NCBI GenBank assembly: GCA_947388575.1
Contig: CANDSI010000008.1
Span: 1-13,927, forward strand
Reading direction: 5' to 3'
Source: an uncultured Mycoplasma sp.
GTDB taxonomy: Bacteria; Bacillota_I; Bacilli_A; RF39; UBA660
Length of the DNA stretch: 13,927 bases
Within the stretch, counting starts at the first letter, position 1. Each line of letters begins with the position of its first letter. Positions 1 to 6,909 of this stretch are shown here, in pieces. The notes under the pieces were generated by a model. The model had not been told where the DNA came from and made no database searches. It was given only the letters and a program-made list of their open reading frames with translations. The position numbers and the translations under genes are program-made.

Positions 1-1554
1 GATGGTAGAATTGTAAGTTGTAATGAAATAAAGAAAATTAAAGAAAATAAAGATATAATGGAATGCAAATATAATGAAATAACAGTGTTTAATAAAATAA
101 GATTAGGAATTAGAAATACATTTAACATATTTTCAAAATTTACATTATTGTTTATAGTTTTTCTATTTATGAGCATAGCATTTTTAACAGAGTACGCAAG
201 TTTTCAACTTGCAGAAAACGAAGCTGATGAAAGTGGGTATAGCATAGGATTTAGAGATATTTCTGATAACAGAATTTTGATAAAAAAACAGAACCAATCA
301 GCATTTACCAATGAAGATTATGCAAGAATAAAAGGAATATCTAATATTGATTATATAGTTGAAGATGATTTGTTTATAGATTGTAGTTTTTCTTTAAATA
401 GAGATGATATGAGTTTTTATGGGAATATTTTAGATATAAAGAATTTTAGAGGAAATATAGATTTGGGAAGAAAGCCAAATAATGACAATGAAATTATTTT
501 AAGAATAGGAAGAAAGCACTTTTATATAACGAATAGAATAGATGAAGTTCTGGGTAAAACATTTTCAATAATGAATCCAAGTGATAATGAACAAATAAAG
601 GATTTGACAATTGTAGGAATACAATATAGTAAAGACGATAATGATTATAACCCTAAATTTTATTCGCAAAGTGAAACATTAAGAGAATTAAGAAGTTTAG
701 TAAATAAAAATTATAGTGATTTAAAAATACTTTTTAATAATAAATATGTTCAATATAATATAGAGCCTAATGATAATGTAAGTAAAGGATGTGTAATATT
801 AGATGATGACTTAAAGTATCAATTTAAAAATTATAAAATTATAAATCAGCCTGTGGATATTAGTGCAAGTAATATTTATTATGAGGAAAAGATAAGTTTA
901 AAAGTTTCTAATACTTTTACAAAATCTAATTTCAAAAGATTAACTGGCTTAACAAAGTATGAGAACTATAGAAATACATTATTTATAAATAAAGAAGATT
1001 ATAATTCTTTATATAATAAATCTTCATATCAATCTAGTGTATATGTAAAAAATAGTGAGATTATTGAAGAAACAATGCTAGAATTAAATAATATTGGATT
1101 AAAAGCTAAAAAGGTAACAGATTATAAGGTTGATGATTCTGCAACCTACAAACAAATAATAAAAATAATAAAAGTAGTAGTAACGATAGTTGTAATTGTA
1201 GTATTGTTTTTTATATCATATTTGATAGTAAGGATAATTTTAAAATCAAGAAATGTATATTTTACAACATTGAGAATGTTGGGGGCAAGTTTTAAAAACA
1301 TAAAGAGAATTTTAGATATAGAATTATTTATAAATTCAAGCTTATCATACATATCAGTTTTATTGTTTATACATCTAGTAAAAACAAATATAGTAAATGT
1401 TGATTTTATAGAACAGTTAGTAAACTATTTATCATTGAGAGAGTATATAATAATGTATATTATTTTGTTTTTTACTGTAAAATTATTATCCAGAAAATTT
1501 GCAAAAAAAATTTTTAAAAGTACAGCAATGAATATATACAATGAGGAGGTGTAA
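1..1554 (+). CDS. ABC transporter, ATPase-permease fusion, C-terminal part (5'-truncated by window)
   Basis: The reading frame is open from the first base of the window. The residues before the first ATG (58) read DGRIVSCNEIKKIKENKD, which resembles the end of an ABC ATPase domain (compare LQDGKII at the end of the ATPase domain in the next gene). I therefore infer an ATPase-permease fusion whose ATPase lies upstream, not a permease starting at 58. The visible 517 residues contain one membrane helix (about residues 45-65 counted from the window start), a large predicted extracellular domain, and three C-terminal helices of the FtsX/MacB permease fold. The coupling-helix-like sequence TLRMLGASFKNI sits between helices 2 and 3. 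The extracellular part carries GRKPNNDNEIILRIGRK, similar to a motif repeated in the next gene. It ends 3 bases before that gene, so the two probably form a heterodimeric exporter or envelope-remodelling transporter. Substrate unknown. Confidence 0.85.
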   Translation, partial: DGRIVSCNEIKKIKENKDIMECKYNEITVFNKIRLGIRNTFNIFSKFTLLFIVFLFMSIAFLTEYASFQLAENEADESGYSIGFRDISDNRILIKKQNQSAFTNEDYARIKGISNIDYIVEDDLFIDCSFSLNRDDMSFYGNILDIKNFRGNIDLGRKPNNDNEIILRIGRKHFYITNRIDEVLGKTFSIMNPSDNEQIKDLTIVGIQYSKDDNDYNPKFYSQSETLRELRSLVNKNYSDLKILFNNKYVQYNIEPNDNVSKGCVILDDDLKYQFKNYKIINQPVDISASNIYYEEKISLKVSNTFTKSNFKRLTGLTKYENYRNTLFINKEDYNSLYNKSSYQSSVYVKNSEIIEETMLELNNIGLKAKKVTDYKVDDSATYKQIIKIIKVVVTIVVIVVLFFISYLIVRIILKSRNVYFTTLRMLGASFKNIKRILDIELFINSSLSYISVLLFIHLVKTNIVNVDFIEQLVNYLSLREYIIMYIILFFTVKLLSRKFAKKIFKSTAMNIYNEEV

Positions 1555-1557
1555 TAT

Positions 1558-4011
1558 ATGGTAAAATTAGAAAAAGTTAATAAATACTTTAATAGAAGAA
1601 AACCAAATCAGATACATATTATAAATAATACATCTCTTGAACTAGAAAAAACAGGTTTAGTAGCAATTTTGGGACATTCTGGAAGTGGAAAGACTACTAT
1701 ATTGAATGCAATAGGTGGATTAGATAAAGTAAATAAGGGAAAAATTTTTGTAAATGGTAAGAAAATTACAAAAAGAAGTTCTTATGTAGTTGATAAAATC
1801 AGAAACTTAAATATTGGATATATATTTCAAGATTACAAATTGTTAGATAATTTGTCTGTTTATGAAAATGTAGCTATTTCTTTAAAAATGATAGGAATAA
1901 AAAATAAAAAAGAAATAGAAAAAAGAGTAAAGTATGTTTTAGAAGCAGTTAAAATGTATAGATATAGAAATAGACCTGCTAGAATGTTATCTGGAGGGGA
2001 AAAACAAAGAGTAGCAATAGCAAGAGCAATAGTAAAAAACCCAAGCATAGTAATTGCTGATGAGCCAACAGGTAATTTAGATAGTAAAAATTCATTAGAG
2101 ATAATGAATATAATAAAAGCATTATCCAAAGATAAATTAGTAATTTTAGTAACACACGAAATTGATTTAGCAAACTTCTACGCTTCAAGAATAATTAAGT
2201 TACAAGATGGAAAAATTATAGAAGATTATGAAAATAAGCCAAAAGAATCTTTGGAATATAGACTTGATAATAAGCTATACTTGAAAGATTTTCAAAGTAA
2301 AGATACACTAAATAAAAATAAAATTAATGTGGATTTATATACAAATAATGAAAACAATGAGGTAAATATTGAATTAGCTATTAAAGATGGAAATATATAT
2401 ATAAAATCTAAAAGCCAAAAAATAGAAGTTATAGATGAAAATTCTGCGATAGAATTAGTAAATGAACATTATAAAAAGTTAGATAAAAGTATTTATGATG
2501 ATTATGATTATAATTTAGAAAAAATAATAGACAAAAGGTATAAGACTAAATATACTTCTATATATGGAATTATGAAATCTATAATAAATGGATTTAAAAG
2601 AATTTCTAATTATACAATATTAAGGAAGATATTATTGATAGGTTTTTTTGCATCAAGTATGTTTATAGTATATTCAGTAAGTAATATTGCAGGAACACTT
2701 GATATAAAAGATACTGATTTTATGGTTGTAGATAAAAACTATTTACAAGTCGATATGGGAAATGTAAATGTTGAAAATTTTTTGAGATATGAACAATTAG
2801 AAAATATAGACTATATATTACCTGGGGATAGTAATATTAGCTTTAAAATAAAATTTGATGACTACTATCAATTATCTAGATATTCATTTGAATTATCAGG
2901 TTCTTTAGTTAGTATAGATACAATTAATCAAAATGATATAGTTAAAGGAAGATTACCAGAAGATAATTATGAAATTGTAGTTGATAAAAGAGTTATTGAA
3001 CACATGGTAAATAGTGATTCAGGTATGATGAGAAACATGGGGATAAAGAGTGAAGAAGAATTACTAAACAAAACTATATCAATGAATAATATGAAAGATT
3101 TTGTAATAGTTGGTATTGCTGATACAAAAGCATTGTCAATATTTACGAGTAGAGAGATGTTTATAAATTTATTAAACAATTCAACCAAATCTGATGGACT
3201 AATGGGTATGTATATCCCAACGAGTAATGAAGAAACAGAAAGTGCAGTAATGGATTACAATTTATATTTAGACGATATTGTAATAACAAAGGGAAGATTA
3301 CCAGAAAATGATTATGAAGTAATTGTAAACAAATCTAATCAATATGATATGAAATTGAATAAGAAAATAAAAACAAAAGTAAATAATAATGAATTAAAAG
3401 TAGTAGGATATTATGATAGTAAAAGTAATATACAAGCATATTTAGTTAATAATAATACTGTAAAATATGATGTAGTTAATAAAAGCAATGGTTTAATGAT
3501 TTATCCTAAAAACAAACAAGATATCATTAATAAATTTAAAAACGAGTATAATCTAAATGTAATTGATAGATATGAAAGAGATAAGGAAAATTATTTAAGT
3601 AAAAAAGAAAAATCTATAAGAAGTTCTATTATTTTTGCAACAATAATACTTTCAATTTCATTAATAGAAATATACCTAATGATGAGATCGTCTTTTTTAT
3701 CAAGAATAAAAGAAATAGGAATATATAGAGCAATAGGAGTCAAAAAGGCAGATATTTATAGAATGTTTTTAGGGGAAATTCTAGTTATAACAACTTTCAG
3801 TAGTATGTTAGGAATAATTCTTATGGCATATATATTAAATGGAATATCTAATATTCCTTATGTAGATAGAATGTTTATTATAAATAACAAGACAGTAGGA
3901 ATTAGTATTTTAATAGTTTATTTATTTAATATTATAATTGGACTAATGCCTTTACATAGAGTTCTTAAAAAGACACCTGCTCAAATATTATCAAGATACG
4001 ACCTAGAATAA
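1558..4011 (+). CDS. MacB/FtsX-type ABC transporter, fused ATPase and permease
   Basis: This is a complete 817-residue ABC protein. The N-terminal ATPase has Walker A GHSGSGKT (39-46), Q-loop Q91, signature LSGGE (144-148), Walker B IVIADEP with catalytic E169, and H-loop H200. After a linker of about 120 residues comes a membrane helix (about 358-378), an extracellular domain, and three C-terminal helices. The coupling motif RIKEIGIYRAIGVKKADI follows the second helix. This matches the four-helix LolD/MacB/FtsX architecture, which generally moves or senses substrates at the outer membrane face by mechanotransmission. The extracellular region contains two copies of a GRLPE-(D/N)-YE-(I/V)-V motif (codons near 2950 and 3295), suggesting an internal duplication. 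Its SD, GAGGAGG, lies inside the last codons of the preceding gene, so translation is probably coupled. Antimicrobial-peptide export or resistance is possible but not shown. Confidence 0.9.
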   Translation: MVKLEKVNKYFNRRKPNQIHIINNTSLELEKTGLVAILGHSGSGKTTILNAIGGLDKVNKGKIFVNGKKITKRSSYVVDKIRNLNIGYIFQDYKLLDNLSVYENVAISLKMIGIKNKKEIEKRVKYVLEAVKMYRYRNRPARMLSGGEKQRVAIARAIVKNPSIVIADEPTGNLDSKNSLEIMNIIKALSKDKLVILVTHEIDLANFYASRIIKLQDGKIIEDYENKPKESLEYRLDNKLYLKDFQSKDTLNKNKINVDLYTNNENNEVNIELAIKDGNIYIKSKSQKIEVIDENSAIELVNEHYKKLDKSIYDDYDYNLEKIIDKRYKTKYTSIYGIMKSIINGFKRISNYTILRKILLIGFFASSMFIVYSVSNIAGTLDIKDTDFMVVDKNYLQVDMGNVNVENFLRYEQLENIDYILPGDSNISFKIKFDDYYQLSRYSFELSGSLVSIDTINQNDIVKGRLPEDNYEIVVDKRVIEHMVNSDSGMMRNMGIKSEEELLNKTISMNNMKDFVIVGIADTKALSIFTSREMFINLLNNSTKSDGLMGMYIPTSNEETESAVMDYNLYLDDIVITKGRLPENDYEVIVNKSNQYDMKLNKKIKTKVNNNELKVVGYYDSKSNIQAYLVNNNTVKYDVVNKSNGLMIYPKNKQDIINKFKNEYNLNVIDRYERDKENYLSKKEKSIRSSIIFATIILSISLIEIYLMMRSSFLSRIKEIGIYRAIGVKKADIYRMFLGEILVITTFSSMLGIILMAYILNGISNIPYVDRMFIINNKTVGISILIVYLFNIIIGLMPLHRVLKKTPAQILSRYDLE

Positions 4012-4089
4012 AAGTATTATAGTTCATAATAAGTAAAAAACAGTTTGTAATATATATGGATAACCAAAAATAACAATTTATAAATATAA

Positions 4090-4120
4090 AATAGCAGAAC
4101 TACCTCTGCTATTTTTATTT
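4090..4120. terminator. Bidirectional rho-independent terminator
   Basis: A 9-bp perfect stem AATAGCAGA / TCTGCTATT (4090-4098 with 4105-4113) has a 6-nt loop. It is followed by a T-rich run on the + strand, with A-rich sequence before it that gives a U tract on the - strand. It lies between the convergent ABC operon and the small membrane protein gene and can serve both. Confidence 0.85.
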
Positions 4121-4128
4121 ATATTATT

Positions 4129-4377
4129 CTAATTAATAAACAATTTTGAAAGAGATGAATCTTCGCTAAAGAAATAATCATACAATAAAGCCTCTATAAA
4201 CATTAATCCCATAAATATAATAACTTCCCATGTAATATCACCATAAACAGATGAATAAGATTTTAGAATTATTGTATTGGTAACACCACATAATCCAGTT
4301 ATAGTAAAAGCTATTATAGTATTTAATATGCAACATAAAAGCATAAAAAGTAACTCCTTCTTTTCTGACCTAGACAT
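4129..4377 (-). CDS. Small two-helix membrane protein, function unknown
   Basis: An 82-residue protein with two hydrophobic segments (about residues 9-30 and 49-68), a charged N-terminus (MSRSEKKE) and an acidic hinge near the C-terminus. It has no motif I recognise. The start is well supported by a GGAGGAGGT ribosome binding site 7-8 bases upstream. Upstream lie a probable promoter and two palindromic operator-like sites, one over the -35 box and one just after the expected transcription start. It may therefore be controlled by the divergently encoded XRE repressor. A small membrane protein controlled by an XRE repressor could be an immunity, holin-like or sensor protein; the sequence does not decide between them. 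Confidence 0.75.
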   Translation of the reverse strand: MSRSEKKELLFMLLCCILNTIIAFTITGLCGVTNTIILKSYSSVYGDITWEVIIFMGLMFIEALLYDYFFSEDSSLSKLFIN

Positions 4378-4397
4378 TTTATAGACCTCCTCCCCTA

Positions 4398-4418
4398 TAT
4401 GTAGTTATTGACTAGATT
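4398..4418. promoter_or_regulatory. Operator-like palindrome, copy A
   Basis: Half-site TATGTAG, 7-base spacer, then CTAGATT. The arms match the TATSTAG-N7-CTASATA pattern except at the last base. It sits between the small membrane protein gene and its probable promoter. Confidence 0.55.
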
Positions 4419-4432
4419 ATTTTTTGCAAAAT

Positions 4433-4462
4433 ATTGTAATAAAAATCTCTATATGTAGTTAA
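4433..4462 (-). promoter_or_regulatory. Probable promoter of the small membrane protein gene
   Basis: On the - strand, -35 TTAACT (4462-4457) and -10 TACAAT (4438-4433) are separated by 18 bases. The -35 box lies inside the palindrome at 4452-4472, and the palindrome at 4398-4418 begins about 9 bases after the expected start of the transcript. Confidence 0.5.
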
Positions 4463-4472
4463 TCACTACATA
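4452..4472. promoter_or_regulatory. Operator-like palindrome, copy B
   Basis: TATGTAG-N7-CTACATA is a perfect inverted repeat. It starts 54 bp from copy A (about five helical turns), so both could be bound on the same DNA face. It overlaps the -35 box of the - strand promoter. A degenerate half-site TATCTAG lies exactly 100 bp further on at 4552-4558, near the repressor's own promoter. Confidence 0.65.
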
Positions 4473-4569
4473 TAATTACATACAATGATAGCACAATATT
4501 CTTTATCTTTCAACAAAATACTTCTTTTTTTAAAAACAAAATGCAAAATCCTATCTAGTTAGTGCATTG

Positions 4570-4598
4570 TGTATATTTGAATGCAAATTCAATATAAT
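4570..4598 (+). promoter_or_regulatory. Possible promoter of the XRE regulator gene
   Basis: A -10 box TATAAT (4593-4598) lies 24 bases before the start codon. The -35 region is weak (TGTATA at 4570-4575, 17-base spacing). The half-site TATCTAG at 4552-4558 lies just upstream. Confidence 0.4.
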
Positions 4599-4621
4599 AA
4601 GAAATAAAAAAGGAGGTAGAA

Positions 4622-4958
4622 ATGGAAATTACAAATGAGCAGATCAATAAAACTTTTGGAATGATTTTTCAAGAATATCGTTTAAAGAATAATATTACAC
4701 AAGAAAAATTAGCAGAAGAATTAACAAAATCCACAAAAACTATCTCACAGCTCGAAACTCGGAAAAGATGGAACAAGTAAGAAAACTGATATAGAGTTTA
4801 TGAATTTCTTAGGTATTGCACCTAATATATTATATAAAAGTTTTATCACAAATCCAGATTTAATGCAGAAGATAGAAATTGATGAGAAAATTAGTGAATT
4901 AGAACCTGATAAGATTCAAGCATTGTTTAAAATAGTAGAAGTTCTAAAGAATCTATAA
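4622..4958 (+). CDS. XRE-family HTH regulator, needs a +1 frame shift at a CGG codon
   Basis: Translation starts at ATG 4622 behind AAAGGAGGT. The first frame encodes 46 residues of a classical HTH (EYRLKNNITQEKLAEEL, then STKTISQLET). It meets CGG at 4760-4762 and would stop at 4778. Omitting C4760 restores the frame: glycine (GGA), then KDGTSKKTDIEFMNFLG and onward to the stop at 4956-4958, giving a normal-sized regulator of 111 residues. The join falls in the ISQLExGKxxxS segment typical of XRE proteins, with no residue missing or added. The downstream frame is open and shows no further decay. This gene is therefore either a recent single-base frameshift, a sequence error, or a case of the CGG-linked frame shifting also seen twice in the DNA methyltransferase. 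It is the likely ligand of the flanking palindromes (inference). Confidence 0.75.
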
Positions 4959-4966
4959 TGGTATTT

Positions 4967-5000
4967 AGAAAGCTAGAATAGTCTAGTTTTCTTTTATTTT
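4967..5000 (+). terminator. Rho-independent terminator after the XRE regulator
   Basis: An 11-bp stem (4967-4977 with 4982-4992, one G-T pair) has an ATAG loop and is followed by a T-rich run. It lies 8 bases after the stop codon reached only through the shifted frame, which suggests that the shifted frame marks the true gene end. Confidence 0.75.
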
Positions 5001-5062
5001 GTAGAAAAATGTCGGAAAATTTTTTTACCATTGAAATTACTACATTAAGAGTAAATTTACAA

Positions 5063-5083
5063 TATCTAGGAGTTGACTAGATA
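5063..5083. promoter_or_regulatory. Operator-like palindrome, copy D
   Basis: TATCTAG-N7-CTAGATA is a perfect inverted repeat (8 bp per arm when the flanking A/T is included) with the same 7-7-7 geometry as the sites at 4398 and 4452. It overlaps the -35 box TTGACT of the promoter at 5073-5100, as expected for a repressor site. Confidence 0.65.
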
Positions 5084-5100
5084 TAAAAATGTTGTATAAT
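5073..5100 (+). promoter_or_regulatory. Promoter of the 62-residue protein gene
   Basis: -35 TTGACT (5073-5078), a 16-base spacer, and -10 TATAAT (5095-5100). The -35 box lies within the palindrome at 5063-5083. Confidence 0.75.
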
Positions 5101-5131
5101 ATATAACATAGTCATATTGGAGGCGATAAAG

Positions 5132-5320
5132 TTGAAAAATAGCAAAATAGAGGATTTATCAAGAAGAACAATAATCCTATTAGAGAATACTAAAAAGGAA
5201 TATGCGAAATTCGCAGAAGAAAGAAATCTACTATATCGTTATTTAGTAAACAAAGATGATCTAGTAAACTGGGAAAAATATGTGAACCAATTAGAAGAAG
5301 TAATAAAATGTAATAAATAA
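5132..5320 (+). CDS. Small charged helical protein, function unknown (TTG start)
   Basis: A 62-residue, highly charged, probably all-helical protein (MKNSKIEDLSRRT..., ending LEEVIKCNK). I chose TTG 5132 as start because GGAGG lies at 5119-5123, 8 bases upstream; an earlier in-frame TTG at 5117 would overlap that ribosome binding site. It has no recognisable domain. Its promoter is overlaid by an operator-like palindrome matching those next to the XRE repressor gene, so it probably belongs to the same small regulon. It resembles in size and position the small early proteins that follow a repressor in phage-like or integrative elements (inference). Confidence 0.6.
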   Translation: MKNSKIEDLSRRTIILLENTKKEYAKFAEERNLLYRYLVNKDDLVNWEKYVNQLEEVIKCNK

Positions 5321-5471
5321 TATGATAATTCTGAAAAAGGAGGTACAAGGGAAAACAAATATATTTTTATGGGACTAATAATTGTGCTTTAAATGTAGTA
5401 ATAAATGTATCAAAGTAAATTTTTTTTAAGCAAACCTACAAACTGGGTTTGTAGATTAGGAGGAAACATTT
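5321..5471. other. Intergenic region with an isolated ribosome-binding-site-like sequence
   Basis: An AAAGGAGGT motif at about 5336-5344 has no good start codon at normal distance. The nearest ATG (5370) opens only seven codons. No clear promoter is visible. The right end holds the repeated operator-like sequence described separately. It could hold a transcript leader or a degenerate small gene. Confidence 0.3.
5435..5454. promoter_or_regulatory. Shared operator-like repeat, copy 1
   Basis: The palindrome ACAAAC-TGG-GTTTGT lies just before the ribosome binding site of the tandem AbrB gene. The 16-base core CCTACAAACTGGGTTT (5435-5450) is repeated exactly at 6794-6809. As RNA it could also fold into a short hairpin (CTACAAAC with GTTTGTAG) beside the SD. 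Confidence 0.55.
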
Positions 5472-5930
5472 ATGAAACAAGTAATTGAAGTCAATGAAAC
5501 AAATGAAAGAAAAATTGATGAATTAGGAAGAATTGTTATACCACTTACAATAAGGCAGAAATTAAATTTACATGAGAACGATTATTTAGAAATATGTAAA
5601 AGTGGAAAAAATATTACATTAAATAAAATAGAAAAGTATCAACAAAAAGAGCATCTAAACAATTTTAATATCACATTAAATAATGAAATACAAATAAATA
5701 TTGATATTAGCAAACTTAATAATAATATTCCAACAGCTACTAAAGGAATTGTAAGAACTATAGATCAATTAGGTAGAATTATAATACCAATGCAATTACG
5801 AAAAGATTTAGGTATTAAAGAAAAAGATTCAATAAAAATTTGTTATAAAGATAATATGATTATTCTTATAAAGAAGGAGTATGATAACCATAATAGAAGA
5901 AAACAGAATTTTAATCATAACAGAAGATGA
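5472..5930 (+). CDS. Tandem AbrB/SpoVT-type DNA-binding protein
   Basis: A 152-residue protein with two swapped-hairpin AbrB domains in one chain: residues about 12-54 (RKIDELGRIVIPLTIRQKL) and about 92-136 (RTIDQLGRIIIPMQLRKDL). A linker of about 38 residues joins them. AbrB-family proteins are normally dimers of single-domain chains that act as transition-state regulators, often under Spo0A control. The duplication could make one chain equivalent to a dimer. AGGAGG at 5459-5464 sets the start. The last 16 residues (YDNHNRRKQ...) overlap the next reading frame and look like a non-homologous tail. The operator-like repeat directly upstream also appears before the XRE gene at 6732, so both may answer to one regulator. 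Confidence 0.85.
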   Translation: MKQVIEVNETNERKIDELGRIVIPLTIRQKLNLHENDYLEICKSGKNITLNKIEKYQQKEHLNNFNITLNNEIQINIDISKLNNNIPTATKGIVRTIDQLGRIIIPMQLRKDLGIKEKDSIKICYKDNMIILIKKEYDNHNRRKQNFNHNRR

Positions 5931-6504
5931 GTTAGATAATTCTATGAAATACTCTAAAAACATAGACATATTAAAAATAGAAATTGATAAAAAGGCTATA
6001 CAAGAATTAAATAGAAGATTCAAAGAGAAATATAGTTATATATTTTTTACTAAAGAATGTATTTATGGTAAAGAATTAATTAATTTTGTACCTTCATATT
6101 TTATGGATAATTTAAAAAATAAATTATTTATAAATGAACTTATAGTAAACCCACTAATAATGGAAAATATACTAAATTATAACAATGTCATTGAAATAGC
6201 TATAATATTAAAATACATATTACAGAATGAAATAAAACAAGAAGATTTTAATTTTAGTCAAGAGATGGATAAAATTAAAAAATTATATAGGTGTACGAAC
6301 AATGATATATATCATTGTAAAGATGCAGTTTATCATGCTGTAGAAAAAAATTATGTACTAAATAATTTGGCAAAAATAGAATATGACTCCAGTAAAGATG
6401 AAATTGTAAAAAAAGTATTATTTAAGGCAATAGATAATATTATATATAATTTAAAAAACACTAACGAATTAGTGTTCAAAGAGTTTATTAGTATTATCAT
6501 ATAA
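5881..6504 (+). CDS. Unrecognised 207-residue protein, possible Spo0A-C-like HTH region
   Basis: The frame overlaps the end of the tandem AbrB gene by 50 bases. A GAAGGAG sequence ends only one base before ATG 5881, which is too close for an efficient SD. The true start is therefore uncertain; the next in-frame ATG is at residue 22. The protein is helical and lysine/isoleucine-rich. Around residues 130-155 the sequence DKIKKLYRC...KDAVYHAVEKNY faintly resembles the Spo0A effector-domain segment IAKKFNTTASRVERAIRHAIE. This is a weak by-eye similarity, not an identification. The 3' end overlaps the convergent XRE gene by 36 bases and contains that gene's terminator. Translation is probably coupled to the AbrB gene. 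Confidence 0.65.
   Translation: MITIIEENRILIITEDELDNSMKYSKNIDILKIEIDKKAIQELNRRFKEKYSYIFFTKECIYGKELINFVPSYFMDNLKNKLFINELIVNPLIMENILNYNNVIEIAIILKYILQNEIKQEDFNFSQEMDKIKKLYRCTNNDIYHCKDAVYHAVEKNYVLNNLAKIEYDSSKDEIVKKVLFKAIDNIIYNLKNTNELVFKEFISIII
6451..6476 (-). terminator. Terminator of the XRE gene embedded in the opposite coding sequence
   Basis: Read on the - strand, AACACTAA, a TTCG tetraloop, and TTAGTGTT (6476-6457) are followed by a run of T (6456-6453). The stem contains the XRE gene's TAA stop codon (6471-6469), and the whole hairpin lies inside the last codons of the + strand gene ending at 6504. Confidence 0.75.
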
Positions 6505-6732
6505 CTCATCAAGAGTAATATTAAGAGCCAAAGAAAATGCTTTAGCTTCAAAATCTTTCACAAGTCTTTTATTATGTTCAATTTCATATATATCAGCAAT
6601 GAACATAGTAACACCTAGTAATTCCATTTTGCGACATAAATCTGGTTGAGAAAGACCTTGCATTTCACGATACTTTTTAACATTTGTGCCAATAATGTTT
6701 AAATTGTTATTAAATCTTCTAATTACACCCAT
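6469..6732 (-). CDS. XRE-family HTH regulator
   Basis: An 87-residue protein starting MGVIRRFNNNLNIIGTN. The helix-turn-helix lies at VKKYREMQGLSQPDLCRKMELLG (residues about 18-40), followed by the recognition and dimer region (YEIEHNKRLVKDFEAKAFSLALN). I chose ATG 6732 because AAAGGAG lies 8 bases upstream; an upstream in-frame ATG at 6768 has no ribosome binding site. The region after the start matches an XRE domain throughout, with no frame problem. The operator-like repeat at 6794-6809 overlaps its probable -35 box, suggesting autoregulation and co-regulation of the AbrB gene, which has the same repeat. It is divergent to the pseudo-receiver gene. Confidence 0.85.
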   Translation of the reverse strand: MGVIRRFNNNLNIIGTNVKKYREMQGLSQPDLCRKMELLGVTMFIADIYEIEHNKRLVKDFEAKAFSLALNITLDELYDNTNKLFEH

Positions 6733-6770
6733 TGCAAAAGCTCCTTTCTCATAAAATTTCTCTAGCATAT

Positions 6771-6800
6771 TTTATAATATTTAAAGGGCTTACCCTACAA
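6771..6800 (-). promoter_or_regulatory. Probable promoter of the second XRE regulator
   Basis: On the - strand, -35 TTGTAG (6800-6795) and an AT-rich -10 (TATAAA 6776-6771, 18-base spacing). The -35 box lies within the shared operator-like repeat. Confidence 0.45.
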
Positions 6801-6809
6801 ACTGGGTTT
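6794..6809. promoter_or_regulatory. Shared operator-like repeat, copy 2
   Basis: CCTACAAACTGGGTTT is an exact 16-base match to 5435-5450. Its right half-site is one base off the palindrome (GTTTTA instead of GTTTGT). It lies in the divergent region between the XRE gene (6732) and the pseudo-receiver gene (6910). Confidence 0.55.
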
Positions 6810-6909
6810 TATTTTTCGCAAAAAATATAAAAATTATACAAGAAAAGATAAAGGGATTAAATTTAGTTAGAACTAATAAATAAAAAATATAAATAGGAGG
6901 ATAATAATT

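Noticed and set aside
4760..4780. Classical -1 or +1 slippery heptamer at the XRE frame break
   Set aside because: No slippery run, no stop codon in the A site, and no obvious downstream pseudoknot. The shared feature with the other two sites is only CGG before a GGN glycine.
5009..5080. 23-codon open frame MSENFFTIEITT... between the XRE terminator and the copy D operator
   Set aside because: No ribosome binding site; it ends inside the operator and promoter of the next gene.
5370..5393. Seven-codon leader-like frame (MGLIIVL) after the AAAGGAGGT at 5336
   Set aside because: The SD is more than 20 bases from the ATG and no attenuator structure follows; too weak to annotate.
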